Source: Mycobacterium syngnathidarum (lineage in GTDB: Bacteria; Actinomycetota; Actinomycetes; Mycobacteriales; Mycobacteriaceae). From it: 64,000 nucleotides of DNA. The notes beneath the pieces were generated by a model, which had not been told where the DNA came from, made no database searches, and was given only the letters and a program-made list of their open reading frames with translations. The position numbers were made by a program, and so were the translations under genes. The stretch lies in the NCBI RefSeq assembly GCF_001942625.1, contig NZ_MLCL01000052.1:1-64000 (forward strand), written 5' to 3'. This document shows positions 38,477-48,058 of the stretch, one piece after another (within the stretch, counting starts at the first letter, position 1; every line of letters begins with the position of its first letter).

Positions 38477-38790
38477 TTCGTCTCCTTGTGTGTCGACTTG
38501 AGATGACGTTCCAGGGCGTCGAGATGATCGGTCCAGTAGCGCCGATACCGTTCGATCCAGTCATCGATCTGCATCAGGCCGTCGGCGCGCAAGGCGTAGA
38601 TGCGGCGCTGCGCGTCGGGCCGGACCTCGACCAGGCCGACCTCACGCAGTATCCGCAGGTGTCGGGACACCGTGGGCTGGGTCAGTCCGGGCAAGGTGGC
38701 CACCAGCTCACCTGCGGTGCGTTCACCGTCGACCAGGGCGTCGAGCAACGCACGGCGGCTGGGTTCGGCGACGGCTTCGAACACGTCCAT
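38473..38790 (-). CDS. ArsR-family transcriptional repressor
   Basis: This 105-residue winged-helix protein has AEPSRRALLDALVDGERTAGEL and the recognition helix GLTQPTVSRHLRILREVGLVEVRPDAQRRIYAL. There is no cysteine cluster or histidine pair for metal binding, so it belongs to the non-metal ArsR group paired with SRPBCC proteins. It probably represses its own operon through the palindrome 16 bases upstream. Confidence 0.88.
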   Translation of the reverse strand: MDVFEAVAEPSRRALLDALVDGERTAGELVATLPGLTQPTVSRHLRILREVGLVEVRPDAQRRIYALRADGLMQIDDWIERYRRYWTDHLDALERHLKSTHKETK

Positions 38791-38805
38791 GCCTTGAGTA
38801 TTGCA

Positions 38806-38825
38806 TTGCGTCTATATAGACGCAA
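38806..38825. promoter_or_regulatory. Perfect 20-base operator of the ArsR operon
   Basis: TTGCGTCTATATAGACGCAA is a perfect inverted repeat 16 bases upstream of the arsR-type start codon. Its centre, CTATATAG, can serve as a -10 element on the leftward strand, so bound repressor would block RNA polymerase directly. The downstream GCGAATATATC on the same side may be part of the same promoter. Confidence 0.6.
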
Positions 38826-38945
38826 GCGAATATATCTGCTGAAGCGTAATACCAGCGCCTACGCGCAACGCGCCAATGCAGGTCGCGTAGATTCTTTGAG
38901 GACCAATCCGAGCACCTGACGCAGCAGCATTCAACGAAGGCCATC

Positions 38946-39203
38946 ATGTCCGAGGATCCGAACGCAGACGTTCCACCGAATCACCTCTCCATCGACCCGC
39001 GGAGCGCCTTCTACGACGAAGAGGTGCTCCTCCGCGACGTGGGTATCCGCTTCAACGGCGTCGAGAAAACCAATGTCCACGAATACGACGTGGCCGAGGG
39101 CTGGGTGCGTGTTGAGGTCCCTACCGCGAAGGATCGCCGCGGAAATCCTATGGTCGTCAAGCTCAGCGGCACGGTTGAACCTTATTTCCGCTCGCCCCAG
39201 TAG
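38946..39203 (+). CDS. DUF3297 family protein
   Basis: This 85-residue protein matches the small DUF3297 family: PPNHLSIDPRSAFYDEEVLLRDVGIRFNGVEKTNVHEYDVAEGWVR then a basic RRGNPMVVKLSGTVEPYF. No function is known. It is monocistronic, divergent from the ArsR operon and convergent with the DinB-like gene. Confidence 0.75.
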   Translation: MSEDPNADVPPNHLSIDPRSAFYDEEVLLRDVGIRFNGVEKTNVHEYDVAEGWVRVEVPTAKDRRGNPMVVKLSGTVEPYFRSPQ

Positions 39204-39212
39204 GGGCGCGGT

Positions 39213-39731
39213 CTAGTTGCCGGATCGGAGCGCGGCGCGTTGTAGGCGTAGCTGGCCGATCTCCGCGGCGTTCTTGGTCAACTCGACGTTCAACCACAAC
39301 ACCATGTCGGCCACTGACCGGCCCGAGTCGGGTCCCCACGGAAACGTCGCGGGCCCAAGGAGATCCGTGTCGGTCAACGACTCCAGCAGGCTGCGCCACT
39401 GAGCGCTGAGCGCATTGATCCGCTGAATGGCAGTTCCGGGCCCGGGCCAGTCGATCTCGGAGCGTGGCAGTGGTGTTCGGCCCTGGGCGTGCGCCACCGC
39501 GCTGGTCCACCAAAAGATCATGTGCCAGGTGAGCCAGCCGATGGTCGGTACCGGAATCGGGTCGGGCTCGGTGTCTGCCCAGTCCGGCCACCACCGACCC
39601 GCAACGTCCCGGTGCACCGTCCACACCCGAGGGCCGGGCTCCCACAGGTGATCCTCGTCGGTCAGCGCCGACAGGTGCAGGTCGGTCAGCGCCCAGGCCA
39701 GGTCGAACTGACGGCGCAGCTCGGTGATCAC
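39213..39731 (-). CDS. DinB-like (YfiT/DUF664-type) protein
   Basis: This 172-residue four-helix-bundle protein starts with LRRQFDLAWALTDLHLSALTDEDHLW and continues with PTIGWLTWHMIFWWTSAV, where the histidine is one of the three metal ligands. At the third ligand position (VLWLNVELTKNAAEIGQLR) asparagine replaces the usual histidine, so metal binding may be altered. Relatives are mycothiol- or bacillithiol-dependent transferases. It overlaps the thioesterase-like stop-start (ATGA). Confidence 0.75.
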   Translation of the reverse strand: MITELRRQFDLAWALTDLHLSALTDEDHLWEPGPRVWTVHRDVAGRWWPDWADTEPDPIPVPTIGWLTWHMIFWWTSAVAHAQGRTPLPRSEIDWPGPGTAIQRINALSAQWRSLLESLTDTDLLGPATFPWGPDSGRSVADMVLWLNVELTKNAAEIGQLRLQRAALRSGN

Positions 39732-40521
39732 GGTGCCCGCATCACCAGCAGCGTCTGCGCGGACGTGCCGATAAACCCTTTGCGGTCAAAGATTTCCGCT
39801 GTTGTCACGCCGATCCCATCGGGTCCGATGGAGCCGCGGGCCCGCACCGCGAAGTCCGAGCCCTCCGGCAGGCGGTGAAGGTGTACGGCGGTGTCGGTGT
39901 TCATGAAGACGAACTTCTCCGGATCCAGCGCCGCGCCGATACCGTTCGCCGAATCCACCACGAGTGCAAGGCGCTGCAAGGCCGTCGTCTCCTCGTCGTC
40001 GACCACCGGCGTCAGCGGACTCATCCAGGCCACGGCCGCCTCGCCCTCGGCGGTGCGCTGCCGTCGCCACGACACGCTCTCCAGGTAGCCCGGCGCGCCT
40101 TCCCAGTTGTGTGCCACGTCGGCGGCCTCGCCCTCCACCAACGGCGGGAAGCGATCGGTGACCACGTCACTGGTGTCGCTGGGCGCCAGCAACCAGGCGG
40201 CCACCCGGGCCACCGCACGCCAGCTGCCGTCGGGCCGGGCCGCCTCCATCTCGGAGACCACCATCGAGATCCGTGATCCCGGCCGGTCCACCCAGGCCCG
40301 AACCCGTACCGGCGCAACCGGAATCGCGCCCAGGATGTCCAGCGTCAACCGTCCGACCCGCAGGCCCGAACCCGCGGTCAACTCCTCGATCGCCTTGGTC
40401 AACAACGCCAGCGGCGGCGAGCCGTGCTGAATGGCCGGATCCCAGTTGCTCCGGGTGTCGGCGGTGGATTCGAACAGCTGGTACTCACCATCGACGCCGC
40501 GCCGATGGTAGTGACACCCGA

Positions 40522-40525
<4 letters not shown>
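39728..40525 (-). CDS. Acyl-CoA thioesterase-like double hot-dog protein
   Basis: This 265-residue protein has two hot-dog halves typical of the TesB-like thioesterase superfamily. The N-terminal one has NWDPAIQHGSPPLALLTKAIEEL then GRLTLDILGAIPVAPVRVRAWV. The C-terminal one has VVDSANGIGAALDPEKFVFMNTDTAVHLHR and GIGVTTAEIFDRKGFIGTSAQTLLV. It would hydrolyse acyl-CoA. The ATG at 40525 overlaps the RecB-like gene stop, and its own end overlaps the DinB-like start, so the three form one coupled operon. Confidence 0.8.
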
Positions 40526-42313
<1,788 letters not shown>

Positions 42314-42329
42314 GGACCTAATCGTCGCC

Positions 42330-42382
42330 ATTTTCTACGCCAGGGCTGCTCGCCGCCGCGATCACCGCCCAGGTGTAGAAAT
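42330..42382. terminator. Imperfect hairpin between convergent trmI and DUF503 genes
   Basis: ATTTTCTACGCC (42330-42341) can pair with GGTGTAGAAAT (42372-42382) with one bulge and one wobble, closing a 30-base GC-rich loop. It occupies the 90-base gap between two convergent genes and could end transcription from both sides. Pattern evidence only. Confidence 0.35.
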
Positions 42383-42403
42383 CGGCGGCAGGTCAGGCAC
42401 ACC

Positions 42404-42697
42404 CTAGTCGTCGCTGTGGTGCAGGCCCCGCCGGGTTGACAGCAGCTCCAGCTCCGGGCGGCTCGCGACCATCCGTTCGGCGGCGTCGAGCACGTCGATC
42501 ACGTGCGCCCGATCGGCGGCGACCAGGGCGACCCCGATGCCGGCTCGGCGATGTAGATTCTGAGCGCCGGTCTCGGCGGCCGACACGGCGAGCTTGCGGT
42601 GCAGCTCGGCGATCACCGGCCGGATCAGCGAGCGCTTCTGTTTGAGCGAGTGCACGTCACCAAGCAGCAGGTCGAACTCCAGCCAGCCGATCCACAT
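42404..42697 (-). CDS. DUF503 family protein (YlxP-like)
   Basis: This 97-residue protein has the DUF503 opening WIGWLEFDLLLGDVHSLKQKRSLIRPVIAELHRKLAVSAAE and the typical middle RRAGIGVALVAADRAHVIDVLDAAERMV. DUF503 proteins are small alpha/beta proteins, in Bacillus linked to ribosome biogenesis (near rbfA), but their exact role is unknown. Six bases separate it from the lipoprotein gene upstream, suggesting one operon. Confidence 0.8.
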   Translation of the reverse strand: MWIGWLEFDLLLGDVHSLKQKRSLIRPVIAELHRKLAVSAAETGAQNLHRRAGIGVALVAADRAHVIDVLDAAERMVASRPELELLSTRRGLHHSDD

Positions 42698-42703
42698 GGC
42701 GGC

Positions 42704-43246
42704 TCAGCGCGTCGGCGTCGGAGCGTCCGGCGAACCCGCCGCCGATCCCATCTCGAGCAGAAGATCGGCGGTGTGCCGGGTCAGCTGCCAGCCGTCGCCG
42801 TGCGGGGTGAATTCCATCGGGAAACTGAAGTGGCGGTCCGATTCCTCGCCGCCGGCAGTCACCTTGACGGTCGCCACCACGTTGGCAGGCTCGGTCTGGG
42901 ACCAGGCCAGGTCGGTGGCTTCGAAGGCCAGGGGGCTGAATCCGTTGTCGGCCAGGGCACGGCCGAACTTGTCCAGCGCGGCGGCGTCATCGGCGGTGCC
43001 CTGTTCGACCAGGACGACCTTTTCCGCGCCGGGGACATTGACGTCGGCAAGCCGGTCCAGCACGCCGGTGAGCGCTTCGGGAGCGGGCAGTGGCGCGGCG
43101 GGCGGTGCGGCCGGCGCCGTGGTGGTCAGCGCACTCGTCATCGGGTGCGAGGATTTGGCCGGATGGTCGCCGCTGCTGCACCCACAGAGCCCGAGTGCCG
43201 CCACGGTCGTGGCGGCACTCAGGACTGCGATGCGGGTGCGGTTCAA
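42704..43246 (-). CDS. lppK: LppK-like lipoprotein
   Basis: This 180-residue lipoprotein has a signal peptide ending in ALGLCGC. The LGLC and LCGC boxes give two possible lipidation cysteines. An Ala/Pro-rich linker is followed by a globular domain with VVATVKVTAGGEESDRHFSFPMEF and DGWQLTRHTADLLLEMG. The latter resembles the Mtb12-like domain of the next gene. It is exported to the cell envelope; the function is unknown. It occupies the position of Rv2116 in M. tuberculosis. Confidence 0.8.
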   Translation of the reverse strand: MNRTRIAVLSAATTVAALGLCGCSSGDHPAKSSHPMTSALTTTAPAAPPAAPLPAPEALTGVLDRLADVNVPGAEKVVLVEQGTADDAAALDKFGRALADNGFSPLAFEATDLAWSQTEPANVVATVKVTAGGEESDRHFSFPMEFTPHGDGWQLTRHTADLLLEMGSAAGSPDAPTPTR

Positions 43247-43254
43247 CTACCTAC

Positions 43255-43758
43255 TCAGCCGACGGAGGACAGCAGGTTGAGCGCGGAGCCCTTGGAGATC
43301 TGCCAGCCGGTCGGGCTCGGGCCCGCGACGAACTGGATGTTCTGGGTGGCGGTGCCACCGAGGGCCGAGGTCGCGGTGACGTCGGCGTAGGCCACGCCGC
43401 CCTGGTCGTCGATGTTGGCGATGTTGAAGGTCAGCGGGAACTTCCCTTCAGCGGCGGCCCTGTTGTAGGCGCGGTCCGCGGCGATGCTCTCGATGCGGCC
43501 GATACCGCCCTGGATGTAGGGGGCCTTGCCGCTGAACGAGCCGCCGCTTGCCAGCGCCTGCAAGGTCTGCACCAGCGGGGCCTCCAACTGCGGCGCGGGG
43601 GCGGCCGGCAGCGGCGCATCGAACACCACCGGCTGGACGGCGGGCGCGGCCGACATGCCGCTGGATGCAATAGATGTCACACCCACCGCTGCTCCGCTCA
43701 CCACGGCTGCGGCTGCGGCTGCGGTGAGAAAGCCGGTAACGAGGGTTTTCGGGGTCAC
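43255..43758 (-). CDS. Secreted MTB12 / CFP2-like protein
   Basis: This 167-residue exported protein has a signal peptide (KTLVTGFLTAAAAAAVVSGAAVG) and a Pro/Ala-rich linker. Its domain is like the low-molecular-weight antigen MTB12: KFPLTFNIANIDDQGGVAYADVTATSALGG and TGWQISKGSALNLLSSVG. No lipobox is evident, so it should be released or wall-associated. It lies eight bases ahead of lppK, whose C-terminal domain has the same GWQ...LL ending, suggesting an old tandem duplication. Confidence 0.8.
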   Translation of the reverse strand: MTPKTLVTGFLTAAAAAAVVSGAAVGVTSIASSGMSAAPAVQPVVFDAPLPAAPAPQLEAPLVQTLQALASGGSFSGKAPYIQGGIGRIESIAADRAYNRAAAEGKFPLTFNIANIDDQGGVAYADVTATSALGGTATQNIQFVAGPSPTGWQISKGSALNLLSSVG

Positions 43759-43903
43759 GACTGTCCTTTCGATCGGACCAACTGAACTTAGAGGCTAACA
43801 GTGGTGCTGGTGTGTCTCTTTCCTAGAGCACACACAATGGCTGAATCGCCGGTAGCGTTGAAGTTGTTACTGCACCAACTTGCGGTGCGGGAGGGAGCGC
43901 AAT

Positions 43904-45745
43904 ATGAGTGAGTCAGAGCGTTCGGAGGGCCATGCCGAGAGCTTCTCGGCCGGCTACTCACAGCCCATGTCCAGCGACGATGCCGCCGAGCTGGAATCGC
44001 TGCGCCGTGAGGCTGCGCTTCTGCGTGAGCAACTGGAAAACGCGGTAGGGCCCCAGAGCGGGCTGCGCAGTGCCCGCGACGTCCACCAACTCGAGGCGCG
44101 GATCGACTCGCTCGCGTCGCGCAACGCCAAGCTCATGGACACCCTCAAGGAAGCCCGCCAGCAGCTGCTCGCCCTGCGCGAGGAGGTGGACCGGCTGGGT
44201 CAGCCGCCCAGCGGTTACGGCGTGCTGCTCGGCACCCACGAGGACGAGACCGTCGACGTGTTCACCTCGGGCCGCAAGATGCGACTCACCTGCTCGCCGA
44301 ACATCGAGACCGCCTCGCTCAAGCAGGGGCAGACGGTCCGGCTCAACGAGGCGCTCACCGTGGTCGAGGCCGGCAATTACGAGGCGGTCGGTGAGATCAG
44401 CACGTTGCGGGAGATTCTGGCCGACGGCAACCGCGCCCTGGTGGTCGGTCATGCCGACGAGGAACGCATCGTCTGGCTGGCCGAGCCGCTGATCGTGGCC
44501 GAGGATCTGCCCGAGGCCGCCGAGGTTGCGCTCGACGACAGCCGGCCGCGCAAACTGCGCCCCGGTGATTCGCTGCTGGTCGACACCAAGGCCGGATACG
44601 CCTTCGAGCGCATCCCGAAGGCCGAGGTCGAGGATCTGGTGCTCGAAGAGGTGCCGGATGTCAGCTACAACGACATCGGCGGCCTGGGCCGGCAGATCGA
44701 ACAGATCCGCGACGCCGTGGAGCTGCCGTTCTTGCACAAGGAGCTCTACCGCGAGTACTCGCTGCGTCCGCCCAAGGGCGTGCTGCTCTATGGCCCGCCC
44801 GGTTGCGGTAAGACGCTGATCGCCAAGGCCGTGGCGAACTCGCTGGCCAAGAAGATGGCCGAGGTCCGTGGCGATGACGCGCGCGAGGCCAAGAGCTACT
44901 TCCTCAACATCAAAGGCCCCGAGCTGCTGAACAAGTTCGTCGGTGAGACCGAGCGTCACATCCGGTTGATCTTCCAGCGCGCCCGCGAGAAGGCGTCCGA
45001 GGGTACCCCGGTGATCGTGTTCTTCGACGAGATGGACTCGATCTTCCGCACCCGCGGCACCGGCGTCAGCTCCGACGTCGAGACAACGGTTGTGCCGCAG
45101 CTGCTTTCGGAGATCGACGGTGTGGAAGGGCTGGAGAACGTCATCGTCATCGGCGCCTCCAACCGCGAGGACATGATCGACCCGGCGATCCTGCGGCCCG
45201 GCCGCCTGGATGTCAAGATCAAGATCGAGCGGCCGGACGCCGAATCGGCGCAGGACATCTTCAGCAAGTACCTCACCGAGGCCCTGCCGGTGCACGCCGA
45301 CGATCTCGCCGAGTTCGGCGGTGACCGCGCGCTGACGATCAAGACGATGATCGAGAAGGTCGTGGACCGGATGTACGCCGAGATCGACGACAACCGGTTC
45401 CTGGAGGTCACCTACGCCAACGGTGACAAGGAAGTCATGTACTTCAAGGACTTCAACTCCGGGGCGATGATCCAGAACGTGGTCGACCGCGCGAAGAAGA
45501 ACGCCATCAAGAGCGTCCTGGAGACCGGTCAGCCCGGCCTGCGCATCCAGCACCTGCTGGATTCGATCGTCGACGAGTTCGCCGAGAACGAGGACCTGCC
45601 CAACACCACCAATCCCGATGACTGGGCGCGGATCTCGGGCAAGAAGGGCGAACGGATCGTCTACATCCGCACCCTGGTCACCGGCAAGAGTTCGTCGGCC
45701 AGTCGCGCGATTGACACCGAATCCAACCTGGGGCAGTACCTGTAG
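43904..45745 (+). CDS. mpa: Mpa (ARC), proteasome-associated AAA ATPase
   Basis: This 613-residue hexameric unfoldase recognises Pup on tagged proteins and feeds them to the 20S proteasome. The N-terminal coiled coil (about 18-90, [20 protein letters not shown]...) binds Pup, and two OB-fold interdomains follow. The AAA module has Walker A GPPGCGKT (297-304), Walker [11 protein letters not shown], and [18 protein letters not shown]. The C-terminal LGQYL carries the penultimate tyrosine that docks on the proteasome. The ATG at 43904 follows GGGAGGGAG. A -10-like TAGCGT occurs about 50 bases upstream. Confidence 0.97.
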   Translation: MSESERSEGHAESFSAGYSQPMSSDDAAELESLRREAALLREQLENAVGPQSGLRSARDVHQLEARIDSLASRNAKLMDTLKEARQQLLALREEVDRLGQPPSGYGVLLGTHEDETVDVFTSGRKMRLTCSPNIETASLKQGQTVRLNEALTVVEAGNYEAVGEISTLREILADGNRALVVGHADEERIVWLAEPLIVAEDLPEAAEVALDDSRPRKLRPGDSLLVDTKAGYAFERIPKAEVEDLVLEEVPDVSYNDIGGLGRQIEQIRDAVELPFLHKELYREYSLRPPKGVLLYGPPGCGKTLIAKAVANSLAKKMAEVRGDDAREAKSYFLNIKGPELLNKFVGETERHIRLIFQRAREKASEGTPVIVFFDEMDSIFRTRGTGVSSDVETTVVPQLLSEIDGVEGLENVIVIGASNREDMIDPAILRPGRLDVKIKIERPDAESAQDIFSKYLTEALPVHADDLAEFGGDRALTIKTMIEKVVDRMYAEIDDNRFLEVTYANGDKEVMYFKDFNSGAMIQNVVDRAKKNAIKSVLETGQPGLRIQHLLDSIVDEFAENEDLPNTTNPDDWARISGKKGERIVYIRTLVTGKSSSASRAIDTESNLGQYL

Positions 45746-45755
45746 GCGGTGTCTC

Positions 45756-45775
45756 GGGCTACCCGCTTCGAGCCC
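45756..45775. terminator. Short hairpin between convergent mpa and membrane-protein genes
   Basis: GGGCT-ACCCGCTTCG-AGCCC forms a five-pair stem in the 30-base gap between two converging genes, ending exactly where the leftward stop codon begins. The position suits a two-way terminator; the stem is weak and lacks a U-run. Confidence 0.3.
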
Positions 45776-46921
45776 TCAGGGTTGCGCCGTGTGGGTGCGG
45801 TACCGGTCGCGGGCCACGAGGGTCAGTCGTAGGTCGTCGAGCAGTGGGTCGAAGAACCGGTTCCGCTGCTCGACGTCCGAGACCGCCCTGGCGCTCAGGT
45901 ACATGAACGTCAATGCGGCCAGGAACATGGTGGTCTGGATCAGCGCCTGAGGAACCGGGAACGTCATTCCCAGCAGCTGGCCATCTGCGGACCCGTTGCG
46001 GGTCCAGGCGGCCAGCAGTTCGGGGCTGAGCACGATCAGGCCCAGCACGAAGAAGATCAGTGCCGTGACGATGGCGACGGTCAAGATCTGCACTATTTGC
46101 GAGAGTAAGAGCACGAACACCACGTTGAGTCGTTCCGGCTTCGACAGCCGTACCCGCCGCGGCCGATCGGCCATGTCGGCGAACGGTGTGCCGCTCAGAC
46201 GCCCGTCGTCTTCGGGTTCTTTGGCATCGGGCCGAAGGATCGGCCGCACTCGCTCCAGCGTGCTGGAGCCCAGGAACACCGTGGCGACCGCGAAGAGGAA
46301 CGCCAGCGCCAGCCAGAGGCGGGTCCGGCTCAACGTCGATGCCATCACCCACACGTAGGTGTTGAAGAACACCAACACCGTCAGCAGGACCACCGGCAGT
46401 GCCCGGACGAACAGGCTGCCCACCGACGCCAGGTTCGAGATCGTCACCTGGGCCGCGAAACTCAGTATCGATCCGATTCCTGTTGCAGTGCAAAGCAATA
46501 CCGCCGCAATGACCAGCAATTCGATGACGAGGTTGACGCCGCTACGGGCGGTCATCCCACCGTAGAACCCACTGGCCACGGTCAGCAGCACGGCCACCGT
46601 GGAGGCCGCACCGGCACTGCGTGAGGTCCCGAGCCGGGCGACCGTCCAGCCGATGATCGCGGCGATGGGCAACACCAGCAACAGCACCGCGAGCACAAAC
46701 CACTCGGTGCGTGTGGGGCTGCCGTCGATGGCAATGGTGTGCTTGCCGGTCACCGCGACCACCAGCACCGAGCTCAACGTCACCCATGCGTAGGCGGCCA
46801 GGGCCGGCGCGGACCGGGCCCACACCGACCGCACCAGCGCGCCGGGACGCAACACCGCGGGAAGCCCGTTGGCCAAGAACCACCGTTCGGCCTCGACGTG
46901 GTCGGCGAATTTTGACGTCAC
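45776..46921 (-). CDS. Polytopic integral membrane protein (Rv2113-like)
   Basis: This protein of about 381 residues has roughly eight hydrophobic helices in two clusters, separated by a charged cytoplasmic loop (LERVRPILRPDAKEPEDDGRLSG...RPRRVRLSKPERLN). The soluble N-terminus reads SKFADHVEAERWFLANGLPAVLRP. It occupies the place of the conserved membrane protein Rv2113 in the proteasome neighbourhood. No transport or catalytic motif is recognised. GTG 46921 is preferred to TTG 46942 because family similarity begins with VTSKFADHVEAE. Confidence 0.65.
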   Translation of the reverse strand: MTSKFADHVEAERWFLANGLPAVLRPGALVRSVWARSAPALAAYAWVTLSSVLVVAVTGKHTIAIDGSPTRTEWFVLAVLLLVLPIAAIIGWTVARLGTSRSAGAASTVAVLLTVASGFYGGMTARSGVNLVIELLVIAAVLLCTATGIGSILSFAAQVTISNLASVGSLFVRALPVVLLTVLVFFNTYVWVMASTLSRTRLWLALAFLFAVATVFLGSSTLERVRPILRPDAKEPEDDGRLSGTPFADMADRPRRVRLSKPERLNVVFVLLLSQIVQILTVAIVTALIFFVLGLIVLSPELLAAWTRNGSADGQLLGMTFPVPQALIQTTMFLAALTFMYLSARAVSDVEQRNRFFDPLLDDLRLTLVARDRYRTHTAQP

Positions 46922-47465
46922 CTCGAATACTGCACCAAGCAATCACTGCTTCGGCAAGCACTGGTGCCGAGAGCGGTGCAGTGTGTCGTGGGTCTCACTC
47001 TGCTGCTTACGGATCCCATGGTGTTGCCCGGACCACAGCGCGGAGACCGAAGAGAATGAGGTGACGGAAATGGCCATGTGCATTCCCGCGCGCTATCGGA
47101 AATGCGCCTGCCAGCGATTATTAAAACTTGATTGGAATTTCTGAGCGGCTCGGTGACTGGACATATCCCGGGCGCGCGCGGTTGGTTTTGCCGGCGCGAT
47201 CGCCGGTGGTGACCCGAGGGGCCAGGTGCTGTGAGGGTGGTACACGCGCGCCAATGTAACGATCAGATAACAGCGCTAACAATTTTCTGAGATTGACGAA
47301 TCGCGAAGTTAATGCAGGTCAAAGCGGGTGAATGTAGACGGAATATCGGTCCTGACGCGGTGTCGGCGCTTGATCCCGGCACTGCGGTGTGCTTACGTCG
47401 AGGGCACCGATGGCTTGAAACTGACGATGATCGCTGAGAAGTTCGGTGGTGACTTTTAACTCGAT
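46922..47465. other. Intergenic control region upstream of ectABCD
   Basis: This 544-base gap separates the leftward membrane-protein gene from the rightward ectoine operon. It is richer in A/T near 47110-47145 and 47250-47310, where promoters are likely. It includes GATCAGATAAC (47261-47271), which resembles one arm of the palindrome between ectA and ectB. A 24-codon cysteine-containing frame (47070-47144) was seen but is not supported. No convincing gene is present. Confidence 0.5.
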
Positions 47466-48011
47466 ATGCGTGTTTTAGAAAGCGTTCCGGGACGCCATTC
47501 CCGGGAAGAATTCCTGCGCGCCCCGCGGGGTACCGATGCGATTGGCATCCGTGACCTCGCCGAAGCGACCGGGGTGCTGGATGTGAATTCCACCTACGCC
47601 TATCTGTTGCTGGCAACAGATTTTGCTGCGTCGTCAATCGTGGCCGAGCGCGACGGTGAGCTGCACGGATTCATCACGGGCTACCACCCGCCGCCACGGC
47701 CGGACGTCCTGTTCGTCTGGCAGGTCGCCGTGGCCCCCTCGGCCCAGGGCGGGGGACTGGCCTCCACGATGCTCGACGCACTCGTGCACCGGGTCCGCAC
47801 ACAGCGCGACGGCCGCCCGATCACCGTCGAGGCGACGGTGGCGCCAGGCAACGCAGCCTCACGCGCGTTCTTCGGGGCCTTCGCGCGCCGGCACGGTGTC
47901 CCGCTCGTCGAGGACCCGCACTTCGAGCGCAACCTCCTCGACGCCGACGGGGCGCACGAGGATGAGCCGATTCTGCGGATGGGGCCCATCACCACTCCGC
48001 TCTCGCGCTGA
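47466..48011 (+). CDS. ectA: EctA, L-2,4-diaminobutyrate N-acetyltransferase
   Basis: This 181-residue GNAT acetyltransferase acetylates diaminobutyrate at the gamma nitrogen, the second step of ectoine synthesis. It has the EctA core VLDVNSTYAYLLLATDFAASSIVAE, the acetyl-CoA loop VAPSAQGGGLASTMLDAL, and PITVEATVAPGNAASRAFF. No ribosome-binding site of note precedes the ATG (CTCGATATG). First gene of ectABCD; induction by osmotic stress is expected. Confidence 0.92.
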   Translation: MRVLESVPGRHSREEFLRAPRGTDAIGIRDLAEATGVLDVNSTYAYLLLATDFAASSIVAERDGELHGFITGYHPPPRPDVLFVWQVAVAPSAQGGGLASTMLDALVHRVRTQRDGRPITVEATVAPGNAASRAFFGAFARRHGVPLVEDPHFERNLLDADGAHEDEPILRMGPITTPLSR

Positions 48012-48015
48012 AATC

Positions 48016-48030
48016 AGTTATCTGATAACT
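48016..48030. promoter_or_regulatory. 15-base perfect palindrome between ectA and ectB
   Basis: AGTTATC-T-GATAACT begins four bases after the ectA stop and lies 29 bases before the ectB start. It may be an internal operator, or form a short mRNA hairpin that changes the ectA:ectB ratio. A related half (AGATAAC) occurs upstream of ectA near 47265. Confidence 0.4.
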
Positions 48031-48058
48031 AGTTTGATTCGATTGGAAGGATTATCCC

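Noticed and set aside
47070..47144. 24-codon cysteine-containing peptide upstream of ectA
   Set aside because: It has three cysteines, but only a weak ribosome-binding site and no sulfur-metabolism gene behind it, so an attenuation peptide is not supported.
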